Part shown: in pieces, positions 1-6,299 of the stretch
Layout: the number at the start of each line of letters is the position of its first letter
Numbering within the stretch: the first letter of the stretch is position 1
Notes under the pieces: model-generated
What the model saw: the letters and a program-made list of their open reading frames with translations, nothing else
What the model was told of the DNA's origin: nothing
Databases searched by the model: none
NCBI GenBank assembly: GCA_018400255.1
Contig: JAGYMO010000115.1
Coordinates: 1-11,403, forward strand
Source of the DNA: Deltaproteobacteria bacterium
Lineage (GTDB): Bacteria; Desulfobacterota; DSM-4660; Desulfatiglandales; B25-G16
Reading direction: 5' to 3'
DNA: 11,403 nt
Translations under genes and position numbers: made by a program

Positions 1-2
1 AG

Positions 3-24
3 GCCTGTATGCAAATGCATAGGC
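3..24. other. Imperfect dyad at the window's left edge
   Basis: GCC, a 2-base bulge, TATGCA, AA, TGCATA, GGC form a 9-bp bulged inverted repeat about 90 bases past the HoxU-like stop. It could belong to a transcription end, but the sequence beyond it is outside the window and the 2-base centre would need to open. Confidence 0.3.
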
Positions 25-37
25 AGGAAGGCAACCC

Positions 38-61
38 TGAACCTTTGAACCTGTGAACGGC
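38..61. repeat. Three-unit 8-bp tandem repeat (TGAAC core)
   Basis: TGAAC occurs at 38-42, 46-50 and 54-58 with exact 8-base spacing, giving units TGAACCTT, TGAACCTG, TGAACGGC. It lies in the 108 non-coding bases beyond the end of the HoxU-like gene. On the minus strand the repeat reads through an open frame that runs off the window, which I do not call as a gene. Confidence 0.6.
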
Positions 62-108
62 TACGATTATTTTTTATACTTTTACGTATTAACATACGAC
101 CACTGGTT

Positions 109-756
109 TCAAGCTGCAACAGTTAGCTTCTTTGTGATAGCGCCTACAGGACAGATATCCACGCATAGACTGCAGTTCTTGCACAGGCCTTTTGCATCTT
201 CGTCACTCCCAAAAAAACTTATTATGGTATCAAGTCCTCTGCCTGCAAATGCCAGAAGAGGTCTTCCATTTTTTCTTTGACAGACAAAAACACATTTCCC
301 GCATAATACGCATTTGTCAGGATGATATTCAAGATATGGATGGCTATCGTCACTTTTAACATCTCTTTCAATGGCATCCAGTTTTTTGAGCTTTAATCCA
401 AAATGAAGAAATTTTGCAATTCGTTGTAGCTCGCACTTTCCATTAGCAGGGCAATTTTTGCAGTCCACATTATGAACAGAAAGGAGGAGTTCAAACGCGG
501 TTCTCTGTAATTTTTTCACCTGCTCTGTATCTGTTTTAATTATCATGCCTTCTTTAACCTTTATAATGCATGAGGGTACTGGTTGGCTGAAGCCCTCAAC
601 CTCAACAAAACACAATCTGCATGCACCGGGGGGCTCTTTCATATCACTCATGTAACAAAGGTTAGGAATATAAATTCCATTGTTAAGGCATGCCTGAAGT
701 ATTGATATATTTTCTTCAGTTTCTATCTCATTATCGTCAACAGTGATCTTAATCAT
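109..756 (-). CDS. HoxU/NuoG-N-like 2Fe-2S and 4Fe-4S electron-transfer subunit
   Basis: A 215-residue iron-sulfur subunit that should carry electrons between a NuoE/NuoF diaphorase and a catalytic partner in the cytoplasm. Visible in order: a plant-type [2Fe-2S] domain (Cys34, 46, 49, 63); the NuoG-type His/Cys cluster motif H-x3-C-x2-C-x5-C (His95, Cys99, 102, 108); and a two-[4Fe-4S] ferredoxin domain (Cys149/152/155/159 and Cys192/195/198/202). This matches the short stand-alone proteins (HoxU, gamma or NuoG N-terminal type) of NAD-linked hydrogenases and formate dehydrogenases. It lacks the large molybdopterin-like domain of full NuoG, and also lacks an H-cluster domain. ATG start with AAAGGAAG upstream, overlapping the nuoF end by 8 bases, so it is the third gene of a translationally coupled operon. 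The enzyme it serves is not in the window. Confidence 0.9.
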   Translation of the reverse strand: MIKITVDDNEIETEENISILQACLNNGIYIPNLCYMSDMKEPPGACRLCFVEVEGFSQPVPSCIIKVKEGMIIKTDTEQVKKLQRTAFELLLSVHNVDCKNCPANGKCELQRIAKFLHFGLKLKKLDAIERDVKSDDSHPYLEYHPDKCVLCGKCVFVCQRKNGRPLLAFAGRGLDTIISFFGSDEDAKGLCKNCSLCVDICPVGAITKKLTVAA

Positions 757-2686
757 TCTTGTCTTCCTTTGGGCGTTCTATGATTGGCGCAAGGTTTGGG
801 GGTGAAACTTTTCTTACAGCATCGTATTCAGGGGGGCACGCTGAAACGCACTCTCCACATTTAACGCATAAGGTCTGATCAATCCCTTTTTTTCTGTTGC
901 TTGTAGTGAATATAGCATCTGTGGGACAACTTCCTACACATGCATCACATCCCCTCGCGCATTTATCCAGATCAATATAATAGGCTATAAGCTCCCTGCA
1001 CATCATAGCCGGGCAGCGTTTTTCCTTAATATGTGCCTCGTATTCATCCCTGAAATACCGTATGGTTGTTAATACAGGGTTAGGTGCAGTCTTGCCCAAT
1101 CCGCAAAGTGATCCATTCTTTATGTCCATGCTAAGGCTTTCAAGAAGATCGATATCTCCCTCTCTTCCTTCTCCCCTGGTTATTCTATCTAAGATGTCAA
1201 GAAGGTGTTTTGTGCCTATTCTGCAAAATGTGCATTTTCCACATGATTCTTTTTGTGTAAAATCGAGAAAAAATTTAGCCACATCTACCATGCAGCTGTT
1301 TTCATCCATCACTACCATTCCACCTGAGCCCATCATGGCCCCTGCCTGAGTTAAGGAATCAAAATCTATAGGCGTATCAAGGAATTCTTCAGGAAGGCAT
1401 CCTCCTGAAGGACCCCCTATCTGTACTGCCTTAAATTTTTTCTGTTCAGGAATGCCACCGCATATATCAAATATGAGGCTTCTAAGGGTTACCCCGGTGG
1501 GTATTTCTACCAGGCCCGCGTGGACTATATTTCCAACAACGGAGAATATTGCTGTGCCTGGGCTGTTATCGGTCCCTATTTTTCTATACCACTCCGCGCC
1601 GTTCATTATTATTGGCGGAATGGATGCCATGGTCTTGACGTTGTTTATCAAGGTGGGCTGATTCCATAAACCTTTTTGTGCGGGATAAGGAGGCCTTAGC
1701 TGAGGCATTCCCCTGGAACCTTGTATTGATTGTATGAGGGCAGTTTCTTCGCCACAAACAAAGGCTCCTGAACCTTGAAATACATCTATCTCCAAATCAA
1801 AATCAGTACCCAATATACCCTTTCCTAAAAGCCCGAGCTCCTTAGCCTGTTCGATTGCCTGAGTTATTATTTTTACAGCAAGAGGGTACTCCGCCCTTAT
1901 ATAAAAAATTGCCCTATTTGCACCAACAGTGTATGCAGCTATGGCCATTCCTTCTATAACCTGATGGGGGTTACTCTCCAAGATAGTTCTGTCCATGTAC
2001 GCACCTGGATCGCCTTCATCAGCATTACAAATGACCGTTTTGTTTTCTCCATCAGCATCGTGAACAAATTGCCATTTCCTTCCGGTTAAAAACCCTGCGC
2101 CCCCTCTGCCCCTTAGGCCTGATTCCAAAACTTCACTCAAGTTTTTTTCCGGCTCTGAACCCAGGGCCTTACTAAGGGCTTCGTATCCACCTTTTTCAAT
2201 GTACTGTTTTATGTCATGAGGGTCAATTAAGCCGCTTTGTCCCATGATAACTTTTTTTTCATGGTTAAATCTTGGAAACTCCATGACCCATGGAACCATG
2301 TCGTTTTCTTCCATGGCCCCTAACATATATTCAAATAAGGGATCCTCTCCGCCTAAAAAGGCCCTGGTTAGTAATTTTGCCTTTCCAGGGGTTACTTCAT
2401 TGTAGAGTATCGGTGGGAACCCTGGCTTAGCAACAATGACAAGTGGTTCGGCATAGCAATGACCAACGCAACCTACGGGAACAATATCCGCATTAACACC
2501 ATACTCTTTAAGTCCCTCTTCAAATGCAGTCTTTACATCCATTGCCCCAGAGGCAAGGCCGCATGTTGCCATTCCTATGTAGATATGAGCCTGATCTTCG
2601 TTTTTGAACTCTGTAAGGCGTCTTTCTACATCGTGCCGCAAAATAGTATAGTTGTCTTCAGCGCTTTTTTTATTGTGTTTGTTCAA
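749..2686 (-). CDS. nuoF: NuoF-like NADH-binding diaphorase subunit with N-terminal Trx-like and C-terminal ferredoxin domains
   Basis: A 645-residue flavoprotein expected to bind NAD(H) and FMN and pass electrons to iron-sulfur clusters. Domains: an N-terminal thioredoxin-like [2Fe-2S] region (about 35-115; Cys42, 73, 77); the Complex I 51-kDa core with the FMN/NADH glycine motif GRGGAGF (193-199) and the acidic NADEGDPGA stretch (221-229); an SLBB-like segment (about 380-430); the N3 [4Fe-4S] site (Cys482, 485, 488, 528); and a C-terminal two-[4Fe-4S] ferredoxin (Cys576-617). The extra domains make it HydB/HoxF-type and longer than respiratory NuoF (roughly 430-450 residues). The first ferredoxin motif has C-x3-C spacing (Cys576, Cys580) where C-x2-C is usual. 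The start is TTG at 2686, 17 bases inside nuoE, behind a purine-rich but not classical RBS. No in-frame ATG occurs before the Trx-like domain, so TTG is preferred. Confidence 0.93.
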   Translation of the reverse strand: MNKHNKKSAEDNYTILRHDVERRLTEFKNEDQAHIYIGMATCGLASGAMDVKTAFEEGLKEYGVNADIVPVGCVGHCYAEPLVIVAKPGFPPILYNEVTPGKAKLLTRAFLGGEDPLFEYMLGAMEENDMVPWVMEFPRFNHEKKVIMGQSGLIDPHDIKQYIEKGGYEALSKALGSEPEKNLSEVLESGLRGRGGAGFLTGRKWQFVHDADGENKTVICNADEGDPGAYMDRTILESNPHQVIEGMAIAAYTVGANRAIFYIRAEYPLAVKIITQAIEQAKELGLLGKGILGTDFDLEIDVFQGSGAFVCGEETALIQSIQGSRGMPQLRPPYPAQKGLWNQPTLINNVKTMASIPPIIMNGAEWYRKIGTDNSPGTAIFSVVGNIVHAGLVEIPTGVTLRSLIFDICGGIPEQKKFKAVQIGGPSGGCLPEEFLDTPIDFDSLTQAGAMMGSGGMVVMDENSCMVDVAKFFLDFTQKESCGKCTFCRIGTKHLLDILDRITRGEGREGDIDLLESLSMDIKNGSLCGLGKTAPNPVLTTIRYFRDEYEAHIKEKRCPAMMCRELIAYYIDLDKCARGCDACVGSCPTDAIFTTSNRKKGIDQTLCVKCGECVSACPPEYDAVRKVSPPNLAPIIERPKEDKND

Positions 2687-3215
2687 TTTTTTCTTTCTCT
2701 CTTTTCTCTTTCTCTCTTTCTATCTCAAAGCCCATTATGAGGCCCTCAACCTTACTGGGGGCCATATGCCCGTAAACTGTTTCGCCAATAATAGCAACAG
2801 GGGCCAATGCGCAGCAACCTACGCAGGCTACTCGTTCGATACTGAATTCCCTGTCGGGGGTCGTTTCGCCTGCATTAATTTCAAGTTTTCTTTCAAAATT
2901 TTCAAGGATTATACCCCCACCCTTGACATGACAAGCAGTTCCTAAACAAACCTTAATTTCATGCTTTCCAGGTGGTGTAAATCTAAACTGATTATAAAAG
3001 GTCGCAACCCCATAAACTTCACAGCTTGAGATATCAAGATGTTGAGCGACCATTTTTAATGCCTTTGGGGCTAAGTAGCGATGTTTTCCCTGTATTATTT
3101 GTAAAATGGGTATAAGCTTACCCCTATCCTTTTCAAATTCCCTGAGCATGGCGGCTATGTCATGCAGCATAGCCTTTTCTTCTTCTTGTTGTTGTTCCAT
3201 TCCTTCCATATTCAT
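2670..3215 (-). CDS. nuoE: NuoE-like thioredoxin-fold 2Fe-2S subunit
   Basis: A 181-residue homologue of the Complex I 24-kDa subunit (NuoE/HydC/HoxE type), which binds one [2Fe-2S] cluster next to NuoF. The helical N-terminal part carries the family motif GVATFYNQF (69-77). The thioredoxin-like half has the ligand pattern C-x4-C...C-x3-C (Cys90, 95, 131, 135). The last 18 residues are a charged Glu/Lys/Arg tail encoded by a GA-rich tract, which looks like an add-on to the normal fold end. ATG at 3215 has AAGG about ten bases upstream. Met3 and Met6 are possible alternatives, but the extra residues would not affect the fold. First gene of the nuoE-nuoF-HoxU-like operon, with its own promoter in the 84-base gap after rdgB. 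Confidence 0.93.
   Translation of the reverse strand: MNMEGMEQQQEEEKAMLHDIAAMLREFEKDRGKLIPILQIIQGKHRYLAPKALKMVAQHLDISSCEVYGVATFYNQFRFTPPGKHEIKVCLGTACHVKGGGIILENFERKLEINAGETTPDREFSIERVACVGCCALAPVAIIGETVYGHMAPSKVEGLIMGFEIEREKEKREKEKIEQTQ
2688..2727. repeat. Homopurine/homopyrimidine low-complexity tract at the nuoE/nuoF junction
   Basis: Almost 40 bases are pyrimidine only on the plus strand (CTTTCTCT-like units), so purine only on the coding strand. The tract encodes the Glu/Lys/Arg tail of NuoE and supplies the purine-rich region just upstream of the TTG start of nuoF. The repeat units are imperfect, so it is low-complexity sequence and not a clean microsatellite. Confidence 0.7.
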
Positions 3216-3250
3216 GTACCCGTTACCTTCTTAAATAAAAACAATCTTGT

Positions 3251-3280
3251 AGTATATTAAAACTAATTTTGGAAGGTCAA
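3251..3280 (-). promoter_or_regulatory. Sigma70-type promoter of the nuoE-nuoF-HoxU-like operon
   Basis: On the minus strand, TTGACC (3280-3275) and TATACT (3256-3251) are separated by 18 bases; each hexamer matches the consensus at five of six positions. Transcription would begin near 3244, about 30 bases before the nuoE ATG. The site lies between rdgB and nuoE, so the diaphorase operon can be expressed independently of rdgB. Identified by consensus match only. Confidence 0.65.
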
Positions 3281-3299
3281 GAAAAATAGAAACATTTTT

Positions 3300-3911
3300 T
3301 TAACTTTTTTGTATCCATGCCATGATTGTATTAAAATCATTAATTAATTTAGCTATTGCCTTTCCCCTGTGGCTTACTGCCGCCTTCTCCTCAGGGGAAA
3401 GCTGCGCGAATGATTTTTTTAAGGGGGGGTAATAAAAAAGCGGATCGTATCCAAAACCATTTGCACCTAAAGGCTCACGCAATATTGTCCCATAACATTG
3501 CCCATTATACAGTAATGTCTCTCCCGAGGGCTTTGCTATTGCAATAGAACAGCTAAATCTTGCGGTCCGATCTTTTTTTCCACTCATTTCTTCAAGAAGT
3601 TTATAATTTCTTTGTTCCTGATTAGCTGTTTCGCCTGCATATCGGGCGGAAAATATACCTGGAGCCCAATTTAATGATTTTACCTCAAGGCCTGAATCAT
3701 CGGATAACGTAGGGGTATTCAATATTCTTGATATAAATTTTGCCTTGTTAGCTGCTATCTCAGCAAATGTATCCCCCTGTTCTTCAAACCCTTGTATATT
3801 AGTAAAATCAGAGAGGTCCTTAATTTTTACAGGTAGCTTTTGAAACAAAAGCTTAAATTCCTGTACCTTTCCTTTATTGTAGGTTCCTAATATTACGATT
3901 GGCTTTTTCAT
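3300..3911 (-). CDS. rdgB: RdgB/HAM1-type XTP/dITP (non-canonical purine NTP) pyrophosphatase
   Basis: A 203-residue cytosolic enzyme that hydrolyses ITP, dITP and XTP to the monophosphates plus pyrophosphate, keeping deaminated purines out of nucleic acids. Family signatures present in order: the N-terminal substrate motif TYNKGK (10-15), the catalytic SDDSG with Asp71/Asp72 (70-74), SARYAG (88-93), the base-recognition motif GANGFGYDPLF (149-159) and SHRGKA (180-185). The length is normal for the family. The usual (A/G)T-x-N start of the first motif is kept as GTYN. ATG start behind a weak GGGGT. It lies upstream of nuoE in the same direction but is separated by 84 bases containing a good promoter, so it is probably a neighbour and not a functional partner of the diaphorase. 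Confidence 0.95.
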   Translation of the reverse strand: MKKPIVILGTYNKGKVQEFKLLFQKLPVKIKDLSDFTNIQGFEEQGDTFAEIAANKAKFISRILNTPTLSDDSGLEVKSLNWAPGIFSARYAGETANQEQRNYKLLEEMSGKKDRTARFSCSIAIAKPSGETLLYNGQCYGTILREPLGANGFGYDPLFYYPPLKKSFAQLSPEEKAAVSHRGKAIAKLINDFNTIMAWIQKS

Positions 3912-4016
3912 GACTTTTACCCCGCGGAAAATAAAACAATCTCTAATCTTTCATTAATAAATTGCATGTAATAGTATAATTGTTAAGTTGTATATACTTC
4001 ATAAAAGAATAGGCAG

Positions 4017-4026
4017 AGGTTAACCT
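4017..4026. promoter_or_regulatory. Perfect palindrome AGGTTAACCT over a -35 box, possible operator
   Basis: A perfect 10-bp palindrome lies in the spacer between divergent rdgB and the phosphatase gene. It contains the predicted -35 hexamer of the rightward promoter (4020-4025), a position typical of repressor binding. It is a single short site with no second copy seen, so operator function is a guess. Confidence 0.25.
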
Positions 4027-4048
4027 TTTAAACATTTTTTTATATACT
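4020..4048 (+). promoter_or_regulatory. Candidate sigma70-type promoter of the protein phosphatase gene
   Basis: TTAACC (4020-4025) and TATACT (4043-4048) are separated by 17 bases, matching the consensus at four and five of six positions. The start point would be near 4055, about 28 bases before the ATG at 4083. The surrounding spacer is very AT-rich, so chance matches are likely. The spacing and position are the main support. Confidence 0.45.
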
Positions 4049-4082
4049 AAGAGATATTAAGGAAACAATACTGGATAATTGT

Positions 4083-4733
4083 ATGAATGGTAAAGAAAAA
4101 ATTTTTATTATAGGGGATATACACGGATGCCTTGACATGTTAAAAAGGCTTATGGACGAGATAGATTGGAATCCTCTGTTAGATCAGCTAATCTTTATTG
4201 GTGATTATATTGATAGAGGAGAAGACCCCAAAGGTGTAGTCGACTTTATCCTACATTTAAAAAAAGAATCCCCTTTAGTGAGGTGTCTTGTTGGTAATCA
4301 TGAAAAGATGCTGCTTGATTATTTGTCGGGCATTGACCGTCAAAATTTCCTGATGAATGGAGGAGATGCAACATTAAGGAGTTATAAGGAGGCAAGGTTG
4401 AAGGACAGTGAGCCTTTGTTTCCGCGGTCGCATCTTAATTTCTTTTCCTCCCTTTTGCCAATGATAGAGCTTGATAACTATTATGTTGTGCATGCTGGTT
4501 TTCGCCCTTATATAAACATAGAGGATCAGGACCCAGATGACATGATATGGATAAGAGATGAGTTTATTTATTCTGATTACGATTTTGGAAAGATTGTAAT
4601 ATTTGGACATACCGCATTTGAAAAACCGATGATTATGAAAAACAAAATAGCTATTGATACTGGTGCTGTTTATGGTAATTATTTAACATGTTTGGAGCTG
4701 CCTGGAAAAACGTTTCATTCAGTAAAGGCCTGA
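4083..4733 (+). CDS. PPP-family metallophosphatase (bacterial serine/threonine protein phosphatase type)
   Basis: A 216-residue metallophosphoesterase of the PPP family. All metal-centre motifs are present: GDIHG (11-15, Asp12/His14), GDYIDRG (40-46, Asp41), GNHE (71-74, Asn72 as ligand and His73 as the catalytic acid), His137 in HAGF, and His176 in FGHT. WIRDEF (156-161) is the conserved Arg segment common in PrpA-like and ApaH-like enzymes. No signal peptide or membrane segment is seen, so it is cytoplasmic. The likely substrates are phospho-Ser/Thr/Tyr proteins; diadenosine polyphosphates cannot be excluded because ApaH shares the same motifs. Length fits the short bacterial PrpA-like group. 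The ATG has only a weak RBS (CTGGA, 4071-4075). Transcribed divergently from rdgB and separated from exbB by 190 non-coding bases, so it is probably monocistronic. No kinase partner is in view. Confidence 0.88.
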   Translation: MNGKEKIFIIGDIHGCLDMLKRLMDEIDWNPLLDQLIFIGDYIDRGEDPKGVVDFILHLKKESPLVRCLVGNHEKMLLDYLSGIDRQNFLMNGGDATLRSYKEARLKDSEPLFPRSHLNFFSSLLPMIELDNYYVVHAGFRPYINIEDQDPDDMIWIRDEFIYSDYDFGKIVIFGHTAFEKPMIMKNKIAIDTGAVYGNYLTCLELPGKTFHSVKA

Positions 4734-4812
4734 TAGGATTATTGAGGGGCATTAAAAAAGACTATGCATCATGTTTTGATACGTTGTTGATATTGCAGGT
4801 TACACAGCACGC

Positions 4813-4841
4813 TTGACTTTGAATAGATTAAAAGTTATTTT
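4813..4841 (+). promoter_or_regulatory. Sigma70-type promoter upstream of exbB
   Basis: TTGACT (4813-4818) and TATTTT (4836-4841) are separated by 17 bases. Transcription would start near 4848, about 75 bases before the exbB TTG codon. The -35 box matches five of six consensus bases, the -10 box four of six. The rest of the 190-base spacer (4734-4923) shows no gene and no terminator. Confidence 0.5.
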
Positions 4842-4923
4842 AGCGTGGTTTCATGCAGGACTTACATAATGCCTTTCGTAATAGACTATCTGATAACTAT
4901 TTTTATGTAATGGAGAAAAATAT

Positions 4924-5541
4924 TTGCTTGAGCTTGTAATTAAAGGCGGTCCTTTTATGTATCCAATTCTTTTTTGCTCAGTTCTGTCTCTAGCCATATT
5001 TTTAGAGAGACTCTGGGCATTAAGGAAAAAGATGATCCTTCCAGCTGATTTTATATCGAAGGTGGAAGAGCTTGTAGAAAGAGATAAGGTAGAGGATGCA
5101 ATTATTTTATGCCACGGAAACGACTCTACTATAGCGAGGATTTTTTTAGCCGGGCTCAAAAATGCGAGGCTGGGTATGTGGCTGGTAAAAGAGTCTATTG
5201 AAGAAAAGGGGAGAAGGGAGGGCATTCTTTTAGAAAGAAATATTGGGGCATTATTGACTATAGCTAATCTGTCGCCATTATTAGGACTACTGGGGACCGT
5301 ATCAGGTATGATAAAATCTTTTAACACCATTTCAACGTATAATGTTAGCTCGGCTGCACCTCTTGCAGGGGGCATTGCAGAGGCCTTAATTACTACTGCT
5401 GCCGGCCTTTTAGTTGCTATTCCAACCCTTGTGGTATATCGTTTTCTACTAGACAAGGCGCAAATGCTCATTTTTCAAATGGAGGAAAGCTCCACAAAAC
5501 TCATTGATGCTATGGGGGGACAGAAAGACAATGCGATTTAG
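4924..5541 (+). CDS. exbB: MotA/TolQ/ExbB-family proton channel protein
   Basis: A 205-residue inner-membrane proton-channel subunit of the ExbB/TolQ family; with ExbD it converts proton-motive force into mechanical work on an envelope partner. Three hydrophobic segments are seen: about 13-33, 107-130 and 149-173. The second carries the hallmark ANLSPLLGLLGTVSG sequence (114-128), and the third has the Ala/Gly/Thr-rich channel helix (AEALITTAAGL). The large loop between the first two is cytoplasmic and charged, as usual. The start is TTG at 4924, supported by GGAG (4912-4915) eight bases upstream; the next Met (residue 12) would cut into the first helix. It overlaps exbD by 11 bases. ExbB and TolQ cannot be told apart from sequence alone, and no tonB, tolA or tolB is nearby. 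Confidence 0.92.
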   Translation: MLELVIKGGPFMYPILFCSVLSLAIFLERLWALRKKMILPADFISKVEELVERDKVEDAIILCHGNDSTIARIFLAGLKNARLGMWLVKESIEEKGRREGILLERNIGALLTIANLSPLLGLLGTVSGMIKSFNTISTYNVSSAAPLAGGIAEALITTAAGLLVAIPTLVVYRFLLDKAQMLIFQMEESSTKLIDAMGGQKDNAI

Positions 5542-5950
5542 TAGGCCAAGGGGAGAGGAAATTAGCCTGGGCATAAGCATGGCACCTTTAATCGATATTG
5601 TGTTTTTACTCCTCATCTTTTTTATGGTAACATCTCATTTTGATAGCTCAACAGGTGTAGATATTTCCTTGCCGAGCCTTTCGGCTAAGCCCTCAACTAA
5701 CACATTAGAAAAGATAACGGTGGTTTTAGACAAAGAAGGTGATTGCTACTTAGACAAAAGGAGAATTTCCTTACGCTCACTGTATGAGACGATGAAGGAA
5801 TACGCCTCTGGAAAAAATATTGGTCTGATACTAAGCGCAGACAAAGATGTAAATCACGGACGTGTTGTAGAGGTAATGGATTTAGCTAAAAAGGCAGGGC
5901 TTAAATCAATTACAATTTCTGCCCAATGGTCTACTAGAGAGGGCTTTTAA
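5531..5950 (+). CDS. exbD: ExbD/TolR-family biopolymer transport protein
   Basis: A 139-residue partner of the preceding channel protein. A short basic cytoplasmic N-terminus leads into one transmembrane helix (about 18-35) containing the conserved proton-carrying Asp22 in the PLIDIVFLLLIFF context. The periplasmic domain that follows has the family's typical beta-strand pattern, including an ILSADKDV-like strand and the helix beginning near HGRVVEVMDLAKKAG. I chose ATG 5531 over in-frame TTG 5504 and ATG 5507, because 5531 gives the standard N-terminus (MRFSRPRGEE), follows an AGAAAG purine stretch and overlaps exbB by only 11 bases. The longer version would add nine atypical residues. The gene ends five bases before ftsB. 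Confidence 0.92.
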   Translation: MRFSRPRGEEISLGISMAPLIDIVFLLLIFFMVTSHFDSSTGVDISLPSLSAKPSTNTLEKITVVLDKEGDCYLDKRRISLRSLYETMKEYASGKNIGLILSADKDVNHGRVVEVMDLAKKAGLKSITISAQWSTREGF

Positions 5951-5955
5951 ATGCA

Positions 5956-6282
5956 ATGGCCTTTATAAGAAAGTATTTTATCTATATTGTGATTCTTGCA
6001 TTTACGGGTATAATTTTTTTCACGTTTTTGAAATCCGGCTGCGTTAAGTACTCTGAATTAAAGAAAGTGCAGAAAGAGAAGGAAAAGTATTCAACTATAA
6101 TAAAGCAACTAGAGGAAAAGAATAAAATGCTTGTCTCTGAGATTAGACGTCTTAGGGAAGATAAAAAATATCTTGAATCCACTGCAAGAAAGGAACTAGG
6201 CCTGGTAAAGGAAAACGAAAAGATTTACCGTTTTAAAAAAGGCTTTGCAGATGGGTTAGATGAGGGAAAATCGTTGGAATAA
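5956..6282 (+). CDS. ftsB: FtsB/DivIC-family septum formation initiator
   Basis: A 108-residue bitopic membrane protein: short basic N-terminus, one transmembrane helix (about 7-24), a charged coiled coil (about 33-75), then the diagnostic post-coil motif YLESTARKELGLVKENE, followed by IYRF (to about 92). This is the conserved FtsB/DivIC region that contacts FtsL and FtsQ in the division complex. The last 16 residues are a loose polar tail. The start at ATG 5956 is five bases after the exbD stop, with AGAGAGG 13 bases upstream, so reinitiation after exbD is likely. An ATG at 5951 is in another frame and stops after five codons. FtsB placed in an ExbBD operon, rather than beside eno or ispD as in many proteobacteria, ties envelope energisation to division by position only. 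Confidence 0.85.
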   Translation: MAFIRKYFIYIVILAFTGIIFFTFLKSGCVKYSELKKVQKEKEKYSTIIKQLEEKNKMLVSEIRRLREDKKYLESTARKELGLVKENEKIYRFKKGFADGLDEGKSLE

Positions 6283-6299
6283 AATATAGGGGGCTAAAG

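Noticed and set aside
1..98. Minus-strand open frame beginning near 98 and running off the left edge
   Set aside because: About 33 codons, starts in AT-rich sequence, reads through the tandem repeat, has no RBS and shows no recognisable protein features.
3973..4001. Leftward promoter for rdgB with TATACT
   Set aside because: The -10 fits but the matching -35 position reads TGAAGT, only about two of six consensus bases, in a very AT-rich spacer.
4851..5471. 206-residue minus-strand open frame opposite exbB
   Set aside because: It is antisense to a clear ExbB protein, and its translation is a serine/proline/alanine-rich shadow without family motifs.
5504..5530. Longer exbD start at TTG 5504 or ATG 5507
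   Set aside because: Adds nine residues atypical of ExbD inside exbB; ATG 5531 gives the normal N-terminus and a small overlap.
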